Part shown: in pieces, positions 54,701 to 64,000 of the stretch | How positions within the stretch are numbered: the stretch's first letter is position 1 | Layout of the letters: each line of letters opens with the position of its first letter | DNA from: Isoetes taiwanensis | Taxonomy: Eukaryota > Streptophyta > Lycopodiopsida > Isoetales > Isoetaceae | Length of the DNA: 64,000 bases | Assembly (NCBI GenBank): GCA_021234155.1 | Contig: JAJEKV010000027.1 | Location: 4,586,623 to 4,650,622 of the forward strand | Direction: 5' to 3' | The notes under the pieces: generated by a model | What the model was told of the DNA's origin: nothing | Database searches by the model: none | The model's input: only the letters and a program-made list of their open reading frames with translations | Program-made: the position numbers and the translations under genes

Positions 54701-55672
54701 CCCCACCCCCCCAAACCCCCAAAAGGCAAAAAAAACACCCAATCAGTTCGTATTGATTGGTGTAACGTAGCTTTTTTCAGTTCTCTGATTTATAACATCC
54801 ATCTACCATATGTTGGGTTGGTAAACTGTACGTGCTTCGTGGCCAGGTTGACGTAAACTGTCTTGCCTAGTATATACTATAGGCTTTCAGTGTCTATTTG
54901 AGATTTCATATGGAAGGATTTTCCATTTTAAGAGCGATAACCAGCAGATTCTTTCCTTCTTGTTGACCTGAATAATCTAACTAGATACTTCTCCAGACAC
55001 TTAAAATTCAAGAACTGTCCACAGTATTATAACTCAATAGCACGATAAGAAAGCAATTAGCAGCCAGTCTGACAAAATATTAATATGATCAGATACTGGT
55101 CCTAAGACAAGGAAGTGCTGTCTGTCAGCTTGCTATTTAGCCCTTAGATTGCAGGTCCTTTACACCATGAGGAGAATGTAGTCTTAAAATGTCTCACTGA
55201 TATCCTAACCATGACATTGCTATCCTTGCTCGAAAGAGATAATTTTGGCATAATTAGGATTGTCTAACAAGAAATATGACATTTGAAGTGAAAACGTACC
55301 GAATATGGCAATCACAACACCTCTTCCATCAAATTCTGGATGATCTTCCAAAAATCTATCAGCGCCAATCTCCTTCTTGGGCATTAGAGCAGATAGAAAT
55401 ATATCAGAATCAGCAACAAGGTAGTCCCGTTCGAGGGATGCGTCATTAAACTCTGGCATTGCCCAAGGACTAGAGATTTCTTTGTCAGTACTAATCGGTT
55501 TGGCGCTGCAACGAGGTCTGGCGTCCACCTTATTCTGATTCCAACCCTGCGCATCCAAAACTTCCCTCTTCAATCCGCGGGTATGGAAGAGCAAAGAAGT
55601 TGGATTGCTAGCAGCGGCGGAGAGAATGGAAGAAGAAGAGGCTGAAACAGGATGGCACGCATATGTGGACAT
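42797..55672 (-). CDS. TPP2: Tripeptidyl peptidase II, 34 exons, 1376 aa
   Basis: TPP2 is a giant cytosolic subtilisin-type peptidase that removes tripeptides from free N-termini, acting after the proteasome. I traced 34 exons with GT-AG borders; they sum to 4131 nt, exactly open from Met 55672 to TAA 42797-42799. Exon 1 is Ser/Ala-rich near its start and could be a plastid-targeting extension. Catalytic residues are all present: Asp in DSGVDP (exon 2), His in [10 protein letters not shown] (exon 8), oxyanion Asn in SSAGNEGP (exon 11) and Ser in NGTSMASP (exon 12). The large Asp-His insertion ([20 protein letters not shown]) and the [21 protein letters not shown]-terminus are typical of plant TPP2, as is the length. 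Neighbours are unrelated. Nothing suggests inactivation; exon 13 has a decayed duplicate in intron 12. Confidence 0.95.
42797..55672 (-). other. TPP2 exon map
   Basis: Exons in transcript order: 55672-55300, 54441-54363, 54244-54171, 54087-53978, 53906-53826, 53720-53634, 53565-53423, 53334-53184, 52743-52621, 52550-52467, 52396-52209, 50445-50271, 49576-49455, 49376-49297, 48875-48817, 48720-48566, 47951-47773, 47679-47567, 47502-47332, 47192-47067, 46992-46892, 46532-46415, 46319-46240, 46170-46098, 45048-44963, 44893-44842, 44758-44636, 44548-44477, 44409-44317, 43764-43687, 43630-43532, 43467-43381, 43261-43019, 42949-42797. Phases agree at every joint. The longest introns are 11 (52208-50446, 1.8 kb), 24 (46097-45049, 1.0 kb), 1 (55299-54442) and 12; most others are about 80-150 bp. 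Exon 11 was extended to ACATG|GTAACA so that EGLQYTW-SSRGP reads through. Confidence 0.88.
49495..50130 (-). repeat. Duplication of TPP2 exon 13 and its 5' flank within intron 12
   Basis: The segment 49495-49735 (including ATACATAAAGCAGTATTTTC, AGCAGAAAGGTAGGTATCTC and AACACTTTATTAATGC) recurs at 49910-50130. The upstream copy contains indels in the exon-like part, so it would not encode the same peptide. Confidence 0.85.
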
Positions 55673-55747
55673 ATGGTCCGGCCAAAAAAACTTATACGTA
55701 CTAAGGTATACTTCCAACCTTCTAATATAATATATTGTAGAGGTCAT

Positions 55748-56590
55748 TGCATTATTATCGTGTTCCCTTGTCTAAGTGTGGAGTATACGCCTAAAACTTA
55801 AACATGGCCAATTAAATAAAGAAGAGGAACAAGGTGCTGCGCACATAGGGTTGCCCTCCGGTAGCCCAAGAGTGTGTTTTCATATTTGTTTTGTCATCAT
55901 TCATTATTTTTCATTCCTTATCGGTTTTTTTCTCATCTTTGATGTTTGACCATTGATCTTTGGAATATTTTCCGTTCTGTGCCAAATCAATGGCCATTAA
56001 ATTTTTTGCCAGTAATTCGCCCGCCACTTCCAATGGTACAAACACCACACATAGTTAGAAGATTAAAAAAAAAAGAAGGTGAAGGCGTGCCTTTGCTGGC
56101 ATCGACTGCAGATGGCAACGCATCCGGAACCAGCCGGAACGCATGAAGCCGGACCAAGGCCATGAGATTCGGCCATAAGATTTGAAGCTCCAGGCCTTCG
56201 CCATGCTCCGGCTCCAATCTCTGCCCCAATCCGGCTACTCCGGCAAATCTACACCACATGTTATCTCTATTGTATCTATGGATGTATGGATGTGCTACCC
56301 TTCGAGGTAGTTCGATATATTGTTGCTAGTTCTGACGTTATTTATGCTTCCGTTGTTATAGGATCCCATGGGGGAAGGGCGCACAAGATACCTTCGTGTC
56401 CTCTTCCCGCACTAGGGTTACCCTGGGGTGCGGGATAGATGGAGGGCCCGTGCAGTTGAAGGACCGGATGGGGGATTTCCTACGGAGTGTACGGTCGGGC
56501 GCCATATATTTTGTAGGGAGTGTCAAGGCGTCCAGGCTCTTTTCAGGTTCAATGATCTAGAAACTTAAAACCTATAAAAGAAATAGTAAA
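55748..56590. other. TPP2 upstream region, no gene
   Basis: Contains no recognised gene. The GC-richer block at 56090-56240 has coding-like appearance on both strands but no family match. The TPP2 promoter should lie in the first few hundred bases; I see no strong TATA box, as expected for a housekeeping gene. Confidence 0.5.
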
Positions 56591-56596
56591 CATACA

Positions 56597-56634
56597 AGAA
56601 TAGAATAGAATAGAATAGAATAGAATAGAATAGA
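56597..56634. repeat. (AGAAT)n microsatellite, about 7 units
   Basis: Perfect pentanucleotide repeat. On the minus strand it forms the 3' end of the LINE fragment beside it. Confidence 0.9.
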
Positions 56635-57663
56635 GTTTTTATCGTCAATGGAGACCAATTGGCCTATGGGACCCAACCAGGAGGTGCAGCAAGTGTATTA
56701 CTGTCTGGGTTAAAAAACCCCATCCCCGCCCCGAAGGGTTATTTGGGGGAAAAACCGTGACAGGAATAGGTTTATTGTCAAACTGTACAAATACAAATAC
56801 ACATATATATCATGGGGGGACAAAAATACGTACATGTATCAGGTAAGTGCCCGAGGACCGAGCTAATCTTGGCGATCCATGATCTCTTGAAGGTATGATC
56901 CCAACCTCTGTACCGAGATCATGCTCATCATCTCATGCAGGGGCTGACCAGGAAGGACCAGCTCAGCATAGCGTCTCCGAATGTCATCATATGCCGGACA
57001 ACTCTGAAGGGTGTGGCATTCATTTTCCACAGCTCCAACCTGGCAGTGTTGACAAAGCCTCTCCTGACGCGGCTCCCCAATCCATCTCCCCGCCTCAATC
57101 CCGAGATGGTGTGCACCTGTGCGGATAGAGGCAATGGATTTGCGCTTTTTCATTGGTAGATGAGTGCGCAGGTATCGTTGCGGCTCCCGCTCCAACATGG
57201 GATTTATGTTGCATTGATAATGTGTCGTCTTGACCTGTTCAAGGGTGCTGGCATCCCATAGCTTGTTGAGGAAGCATGTGTCAAGGTACTGTCTGAGACT
57301 GCGGCAATCTCCCTCCATTTGCACTCGGATGCACCTGTGCTCTTGCATATTTTCATCTGGCCAGCCACTGAGCTCTCTTTTCCCCCCAGCAGGCTTTTAG
57401 GCGTTGAGGCCCTATTGCGACAGTATAAGCGAGGTTAGGGAGATGAGTATCAACCATGCTGACCACCTTCTAGAAGTAGTCGATGTGCCTGTCAAGGGGG
57501 CCCCTTTGAAGAGGCATGAAACATGTTTCCTACAACAGTATCTGGTGTGAGACTGTGGACTTCACCCCCAGGGCCCGTGCCAAGAAAGCTTTCTGCACCT
57601 GCTCCAAGTCATTCCAAGTGGCGAGGGAAATCACCGGGCCCCAGACCCTAAGCACTAAGCACG
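56635..57663 (-). mobile_element. 5'-truncated non-LTR retrotransposon (second LINE type)
   Basis: Minus-strand coding from about 57663 to 56863 matches the post-RT region of non-LTR retrotransposons: LEQVQKAFLARALGVKSTVS, then HLGIEAGRW, RLCQHCQVGAVENECH and LQSCPAYDDIRRRY, the Cys/His-containing C-terminal domain. Stops occur near 57535 and 57470, so it is dead. The 3' end carries an (AGAAT)n repeat instead of poly(A), which differs from the L1-like tail at 12.45 kb and indicates a different clade. No reverse transcriptase core is left. Confidence 0.8.
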
Positions 57664-58035
57664 TTCTAAAATATTGCCATCAAGCCTAGACTATACTAAT
57701 AGATGAAATTCCTCTCCTCCTGAAGATGATTGCTCTTAAGCATGTGAAACACCAAGGAATTGGTACGTTCTAAATCCATAATGCTAACCAATACACTAAA
57801 GGACGAATCCTTATGGGCCCTAACCTCTCCAACATTTTATCCCATACCAAGAGACACCTCATATCATTCCTCTCCTCCCCGAGATGCTTGCTCTCAAGCA
57901 TGTAGTGTTTCAAAATGTTGCCACGAGGAATTGAACCACGAGTTACGCTATAAATTCATTATATGCTAACTAATACACTAGAAAGGCACATCCTTATGGG
58001 TAATAACATTTCCAAGATTTTATCCAATACCACAC
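57664..58035 (+). repeat. Two-copy degenerate tandem repeat, period about 185 bp
   Basis: Both units contain AAAATATTGCCA or AAAATGTTGCCA, TTGCTCTTAAGCATGT, CCTTATGGG and ATTTTATCC-ATACCA in the same order. Confidence 0.7.
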
Positions 58036-58800
58036 AGGCACCCCATATTAGAAATGTAAAGTAAACCACACCAACATAAAGAATTGGGAATAACATTTGA
58101 TCCCTTCCCAAGCAGGTTAGTTCAAATCCAATGGTTGTCAGGATACAATAGCTACCATTCCGATCAAGAAATTTAAGATCAAGGACAATCTTTTTGGTTT
58201 GGGTGGTCTGACCTTTGACAAATGAGGCAGATGGCTATTTCTGAATAAACACAAGAAATATTCATGCCACAAGATAAATGCATGTTCTTGCATATGCAAT
58301 AGAAACCCTAGGGCGAGACATACTGCAATCTCAACTAATAAAGAAATCTAAATTTAGAAACAAAGAAAATCTAAAAAATATTCCCTAATCAATTGCAAAA
58401 AAATTATAGGTAGATAATTTCTCTCTGTTTGGTCTCATCAACAATTGATATAGGACTAGATCCAAAGAATAATATCTCTAACATTGGAGGAACCAAATCG
58501 TATTAGAGCCACTAAAGCTATGCTTCTTCTTAACTAACTCTAGTATAAAGGCAAATATCGAATTAAAATTGCTTGAAAGTTTAGCTGGAATCCCCTTTTC
58601 AAACTCGAGTTTGCGCCTTGAAGTTAGGTTATAGTCATGGTAGTTAATCATCTAGGACATATGTGTGTCCTCTCCGTAATAAAGAATCTCAAATTTTAGT
58701 GTAAGAGATTAAAGGAGAGAAATCATCAGATACGATTGCAGTTGAAGCAGCAATGCTAGCGTGATGACCTGACTCAGAGGGTTAAAGCATTTTGCTATAA
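58036..58800. other. Intergenic DNA, no gene recognised
   Basis: AT-rich with no long frame. A run of coding-like sequence with Pro/Val-rich composition begins near 58850 and belongs to the retroelement debris that follows. Confidence 0.45.
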
Positions 58801-59196
58801 GCCTCAAGTGGAGTAAGGCAGGAATAAGAAGAGTCATGACACCATCCAAGAGGAAACATATTCAATTAGTTACCTGTCTATTCCTCATCCTATTGACAAT
58901 TTCACTCAGATTCCAAATCCAGTGCCAGATTTAGATTTAGTTCCAGCTAAAGTTCCTGATGCATGTGTAGTTCATAATCTTGTTATAACTCCAAGGGTGC
59001 CATCCACTTCCACCCTTGCTCAAATGTAATTCAAAATGCACCAATTTTTTACGTGTTCATGCTGCCGTTTACATTCGACTCTTGTTCCTACTCCATTCTT
59101 GCCTCTAGTTTTCATTCTACATTTAGTTATAAATCCAACTCTAGTTTCTACTTCACCTCCATTTTCTACTTCTGACTCTGATCCTTGTATTTCTAC

Positions 59197-60065
59197 ATAT
59201 TCTAAACAAGGTGCACTCTAGACTACTACAATTCGGATTCCTCGATCCTACGACCTAGATCGTATGTTGGGGCCCCTGGGCACCTCTCGTTTTGCTTATA
59301 GTCATTTATGATTAGAGGCGCCTATGATTTTGAAATATGAAATACGATTTCGCCTAAGGTTTTCAGGGAATATCAAACCTCTATACAACTTTGCCTAAGA
59401 CTTTAAAATAGGTAATACGGGAGCTCGAACCTCTACCAAAATAATTCAAATCTTAACTAAGATTACTTTTACCAATATACCCAGTGAGCTAATACGATTA
59501 TTTTTTATCTTGAATCTATGTTTTTTTTTATAACAACTTATTCAATTGTTTTAGGGATATATGGCGTGGTTTTAGAAATTGTTATTTTTTACATCCATAT
59601 CAAATCCCCTTGGAGCCCCCCGTTATTTTGCTACATATTCTAAAGAAGGTGCACCCTGGACTACCACAATCGTCGGATTCGTCGATCCTACGACCCAGAT
59701 CGTATGTTAGGGCCCCTGGGCACCTCTCGTTTCGCTTATAGTCATTTATGATTGGAGGCGCCTTTGATTTTGAAATATAAAATATGATTTCCCCTGATGT
59801 TTTGAGGGAATATCGAACCTCTATTTGCCTAATATTTTAGAATATGAAATACGAGAGCTCAAACCTCTACCAAAATAATTCAATGTCTTAATTAAGATTA
59901 TGTTAACCAATATACCCAGTGAGCTAATGCGATTATTTTTTTATCTTGAATCTATGATTTTTTATAACAACTTATTCGATTGTTTTAGGGATATATGGTC
60001 TATGGTTTCAGGAATTGTTACTTTTTACATCCATATCAAATCCCCCTGGAAGCACCTGTTATTTT
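59197..60065 (+). repeat. Tandem duplication, about 433-bp unit
   Basis: ACATATTCTAAACAAGGTGC, GGGCCCCTGGGCACCTCTCG, CTTATAGTCATTTATGATT and ACCAATATACCCAGTGAGCT each occur once in 59197-59630 and once in 59630-60065, in the same order and at high identity. Confidence 0.88.
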
Positions 60066-60232
60066 GCTACATGTTCTACTATTGGTCTAGCTCCTCTTTC
60101 AACCTATGCCTCAATTCACGCTTCAGTTCCAACTCTAATGCTACCTGCCTCAATAACAACTATGGCCATAGACCCAGTTTTGCCTCTAGGATCTCTTTCC
60201 AAGTCTAGTGCTATTTGTGCTTGTGTTTTAGT

Positions 60233-60735
60233 CCTTGCTCCACTTACCATTGTTTATCCAACTTTTACTCCAGTTCTTTCCTTGTTGCATGCATGTTGCG
60301 CCCAATATTAATACCAAGCTAGCAACAAGGCTATCAAAGCCACAATTGTTTGTCTTTGATCAAAGCGGTCAACAAGTTCTGCCTCATAGGAACTCACCAT
60401 GGAAGAGGGGGAGTACTGTATCCGATGGTCATCGCACATGTGCAATGTAATCAAAAGGTTCGAGCTCTTGACCTTTTAGTTATGTTCCATTGGCCTTCTC
60501 AACTTACCACTATTTATCCAACTTTTACTCCAGTTCCTTCCTTGTTGGATGCATGTTGCACCAATATTAATGCCAAGGTAGCAACAAGGCTAGCAAAGCC
60601 ACAATTATTTATCTTTAATCTAGGAGGTCAACAAGTTCTTAGGAACTCGCCAAGGAAGAGGGTATTCGATGGTCATCGCACATGCGCAATGTAATTAAAA
60701 AGTTCAAGCTCTGGAACTTTTAGTTATGTTCCATT
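60233..60735 (+). repeat. Tandem duplication, about 255-bp unit
   Basis: TATCCAACTTTTACTCCAGT, GCAACAAGGCTA-CAAAGCC, GGTCAACAAGTTCT and CGATGGTCATCGCACATG recur in order. The first copy retains the GAGGGGGAGTACTGTA tract; the second has lost it. Confidence 0.85.
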
Positions 60736-60937
60736 GGTCTTCCTAACTATGCTATTCATGTTCATCAATAGTTATATGATTGATTATCTATTGTATGTGA
60801 GCACATCCTTCTAGGTGTTTTTTCGAGCAGCATCCTAAATAGCTGCCAAGTGGCATCGTGCATGGCAACAGTGACGAGCATGCACCTATGCTAAGTGGCG
60901 ATCTTTTTTAGTCCAAGCTCATGATCGAGTGGAGTAC

Positions 60938-60946
60938 TATAAATAG
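60938..60946 (+). promoter_or_regulatory. TATA box TATAAATAG in LTR-like sequence
   Basis: A consensus TATA box about 530 bp after the purine tract, as in the U3 of an LTR. Confidence 0.5.
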
Positions 60947-61199
60947 AGGAGTTCAAGAAGAGCAAGACCATTCCGGCTCAACGTCAGTTATGAGCTTCAT
61001 TGTCTAGTTCGAGTTCTTGCTCTTTTATTTTTCACTCGAGCAGTCTAGATTGGGTTCTTGCATTCTTGATTGCATATGTAATATGATATATCATATTCAT
61101 TGCACATTTTTCTTATACTCTCGTATTCTTGGCATAGACTCGTGAGAGTCGCCCATTTAAAATTGACTTAACTTAAACTGCGGGTGAGAATGTACCCTA

Positions 61200-62040
61200 A
61201 TGGGTATATATATCCATGTTCAAATTTGATGCAGTTTGTACGTTGCTCATTTTCATTTTTTGGGTTGCCCCTAGGGGGGCAATCCCTTGGTTATGTGGGT
61301 TTTTGGCATGTTCTGGATATATGTTAGTATGTACCTGGAATATGCTGAAAACTGCTCCAAACTCCCTATCGGCTGTAAACTGGCGGTCGCCCCTATTGTT
61401 GGGCGGCCGCTATGCAACCATCTAATCGGGAAATTGAGCTTGCTATATCCGTGCCAGTGCGGATCAGGGCATACCTCTAGTAATCAATCTGCTTGAAATC
61501 GCTGTTTTGCAGATACTCCGGTTTGCTCTGTAACGTTTTTGTTCGCAAATAGACATTGTTGCATTCCTACAGTTCCTGCAAACGAGATAGAGTTCCCAGT
61601 ATGTGCAGTGGTTTTGATCACTGATTTTAATTCATTTGCTTATATGGCATATTCAATAAAACCTGGACTTATTCAGATATAATAGACATGGATATATATC
61701 ATTTTAAGATTATATGCCATGTTTAATTCTTCTTGATTGTTATAAGTTTTACAAGTTTTAATTATATAACTTTATCTTAAAATTTAAAGTATAATTGTTA
61801 TAGAAACATACAATTGCTTTCACGCGAATCTATTAGAATTAGACATTTCGAGAATATAAAATTTTAATTGTTAGTGATTTCTTATTAAATTTAAATTTGG
61901 CAATAAGGATAATTTGTAAATGAAATATGATGGTTTGATAAGTGATTGACTTAAAATTATATGAGAATTTCACAATTTACAAACTCTTAGCACTTTAAAA
62001 ATACTTTAAAAAAGCGATGGTTCTAAGTACTCCCTATTTG
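61200..62040. other. AT-rich intergenic DNA
   Basis: No gene recognised. Short inverted pieces CCCCTAGGGGGG and GGTCGCCCC/GGGCGGCCGC lie around 61267-61410. Confidence 0.45.
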
Positions 62041-62339
62041 GGTTGGGCTCCCATGGAAACCCTTCCTATTTTCCATGGAAACCCTTCCTATTTTCCAAAC
62101 CTGGAAAATAGGAAGGGTTTCCATGGAAACCCTTCCTGGTTTTAATGGAAAATTGGAAGGGTTTCCAATTTGAAAATCAGAAGGGTTTCCTCGGAAAATG
62201 GGAAGGGTTTCCATTTTTTTTTTTATTATTTTTTTTTTTTTTGCAGAATATGCTAATTGGACGTCCACAGATAAGAATAAAATAAAAAATTTTTGTTTTA
62301 CAAGAAGTTCAAGCGAATATCCTGCGGAGTAAGAGATTG

Positions 62340-62470
62340 CATGGAATGCCTGGAGTGGAGAGCGCATGAGGCAGCAGCTCGAGCCGCCCTCTCTGCTAGC
62401 CCCAGCACCACTTTGATGCGCTACCGACCACCTCCTCAGCCTATGGACGAAGAGGAGGAACCTAGTTCCT
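62340..62470 (+). pseudogene. Possible captured exon, acidic C-terminus
   Basis: Frame encoding WRAHEAAARAALSASPS and PPPQPMDEEEEPSS, then a stop at 62469. It lies inside the GGAAACCCTTCC element. Family unknown. Confidence 0.3.
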
Positions 62471-62696
62471 AGATATTTTTCTTGTTACAGTTACGCATCT
62501 TGTATCGCGTATAGTTGTAATTTTTGATTGGCATGTTTTTAGCCATCATACAATATATATGCTATTTTCTTATGCTTTATGATTATAGTGTATCATGAGT
62601 ATGACTAAATTGTGTCCCTATGATACTTGTTATCTCCTTTAGAGTTGGAGTATAAGAAATTGTTCAATGTCGTATATTCATTCTTACCGTCTTGCA

Positions 62697-62983
62697 GACG
62701 GGGAACTCGAAGAATTTGAGGAAAGAATCACCAACGAAATATGAAGGGATGATCAGGGACCTCCCGACCAAGATTATGGCCAACGGTATGGAGAGTATCC
62801 GGATCGGGATGATGATTACGAAGCAGAGGAGCCTCCGGAACAAGGAGAGCCCTATGACTCAACTAAAGGCCTGGAAATAGTCAATATTCTCCGAGAACGT
62901 GCCTTTGAGAATCTACAACAAACTCTTCGACGTACCTGGGATTACTGGGACATGACAAGGCATGAAGCTTTTGCGGACGCCTA
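62697..62983 (+). pseudogene. Possible captured exon, acidic protein with one in-frame TGA
   Basis: Preceded by a good acceptor (TTACCGTCTTGCAG). The frame encodes GELEEFEERITNEI, a TGA, then DDQGPPDQDYGQRYGEYPDR, an acidic stretch and ILRERAFENLQQTLRRTWD before a TAG at 62981-62983. Both sides of the TGA are in the same frame, so a single nonsense change separates them. Not recognised. Confidence 0.4.
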
Positions 62984-63250
62984 GTAGCCCATGGATTTTG
63001 GCGAGTTAAAGTCGGGTGCGACTGCGTGTGCACCGAGGTATCATATATTCTCTAGCACACCCAGGGATCCATCGTGCTCGGGGAGGGGACGCCTCCCTGA
63101 CCTGCCCCATCGGACCGGGGAGATGTAACCTGGAGTAATCTCATAGGGTGATTCCATGAGAATTCAAATGGAAACCCTTCCTATTTTCCAAACCCATGGG
63201 AAAATAGGAAGGGTTTCCACAAATGGGGGAAAATAGGAAGGGTTTCCACG

Positions 63251-64000
63251 TTTCATAAAAAAAATTTAAGGGCGCTTCTCTGTGCATCTACTACAACTTA
63301 TAACATATACAGTACAATGTTAGATCCCACTTGTTATGCCCTGCTCTTAACTGAATACCTAACAATCATACTACAAACTTATCGGACCTTCAATGTTGCG
63401 TTGTTTAATTGCAACTTCTCTAATGCATCCCCTAAACCTTGAAACTTGGAGATCATAATAAAATGATCATTACGTTATAAACTTGAGCGTCAAATTTTGA
63501 GCTACTATTTGAAAGAAAAGAAACCCCATGCATATCAAAAGAAACAAACATTTGACCTTGTTGAAGTGCTCCCAACCTTAACCTTTGCATCAGGAAGTTG
63601 GTGAACATGCCCAGATAAACAGAAGAAATTTGCAAATCAAACATGCCCAGATAAACAAAAGAAATCTGCAAACCATATATAAACCTGGTACGACAAGTCC
63701 AAACTATGGCCATGGTCATTTACAATGTTTACTTACAGAATAAGCTTCAAGACGGTATGTTAGAACAAACATGTAGCAAGTTCAACTAAGCCACACATTT
63801 TGGATCACAATTTGAGGCTTGTGCATATGGAAAAGGCTACTTTTCAACAATACAGAAACTCGTGGAAGAGGTAATCTTAAAATTTAATTTCAAAGGATGA
63901 ACCACTAACTGGCTCCAAGCTAACTCCATTATACTTCTAACTCCATTATACTTTTAACTCCATTTTGCTTTAACTCCATCTTGTGTACCACATAAAACTT
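63251..64000. other. Intergenic DNA with two small tandem repeats
   Basis: ACATGCCCAGATAAACA-AAGAAAT with a unit of about 39 bp occurs twice at 63605-63680. TAACTCCATTATACTT (about 17 bp) occurs four times with drift at 63920-63985. No gene seen; the window ends here. Confidence 0.6.

Larger units (their letters stand above)
58800..61200 (+). mobile_element. LTR-retrotransposon debris with tandem duplications
   Basis: Short Pro/Ser/Thr-rich open frames without conserved retroviral motifs are followed by GGAAGAGGGGGAGTACTGTA at about 60395-60414, which looks like a polypurine tract next to a TG start. The next 0.7 kb has a TATA box and transcript-leader character, as an LTR would. No protease, integrase or reverse transcriptase is recognisable, so this is a remnant or non-autonomous element. 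Class (Ty3 or copia) cannot be set. Confidence 0.45.
62050..63250. mobile_element. 1.2-kb element bounded by GGAAACCCTTCC repeat clusters
   Basis: The left cluster (62055-62212) holds three forward GGAAACCCTTCC and about four reverse GGAAGGGTTTCC copies, several preceded by GGAAAATA. The right cluster (63170-63247) holds one forward and two reverse copies. Each cluster can fold, and the two clusters are inverted relative to each other. Between them lie two coding pieces (62340-62470 and 62697-62983). The composition fits a foldback-type or gene-capturing TIR element; no transposase or clear target duplication is seen. Confidence 0.65.

Overview
The window is nuclear DNA of a land plant. Both single-copy genes are plant-type (a BAHD acyltransferase and a plant-form tripeptidyl peptidase II), both are interrupted by GT-AG introns, and the rest is mostly plant-style transposons (Ty1/copia, L1-like LINEs, PIF/Harbinger, foldback and TIR elements). 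The LINE types, the tyrosine-recombinase gene and the decayed multi-gene element suggest a non-flowering plant (lycophyte, fern, bryophyte or gymnosperm), but I cannot name it.

Layout. 1-1.9 kb: short palindromes, a LINE fragment and an unidentified ORF. 1.9-7.0 kb: a young copia element with 312-bp LTRs that differ at two sites. 7.0-10.8 kb: gene-poor, with tandem repeats, a 117-bp foldback hairpin and a GC-rich palindrome. 10.8-12.4 kb: a two-exon BAHD acyltransferase whose stop codon lies inside the 18-bp target duplication of a LINE tail. 12.8-33.3 kb: an old PIF/Harbinger transposon (Myb/SANT-like ORF1 on +, DDE transposase on -, both broken) swollen to about 20 kb by nested insertions. 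These are a 2.5-kb TIR element with a 10-bp target duplication, a 13.6-kb element with perfect 32-bp inverted ends, and a 322-bp MITE inside the transposase gene.

33.6-35.5 kb: a Crypton/DUF3504-type tyrosine recombinase gene. 35.5-42.8 kb: no convincing gene, several tandem duplications. 42.8-55.7 kb: TPP2 on the minus strand, which I resolved into 34 exons that sum to an exact open frame of 1376 aa with all catalytic residues present. 56.6-57.7 kb: a second LINE type with an (AGAAT)n tail. 57.7-61.2 kb: tandem duplications and LTR-retrotransposon debris. 62.0-63.25 kb: an element bounded by clustered GGAAACCCTTCC repeats.

The most unusual object is the 13.6-kb element (17.9-31.5 kb). It carries a broken histone H3-like gene starting with the canonical H3 tail, four tandem paralogous gene cassettes each with its own TATA box, a recurring hairpin with GATCACACGACGC arms lying between genes, a short TTAGGG-type (not plant TTTAGGG-type) repeat, and a 2.7-kb minus-strand coding remnant. 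It could be a very large DNA transposon, a decayed integrated DNA virus, or a gene-capturing element; the sequence alone does not decide.
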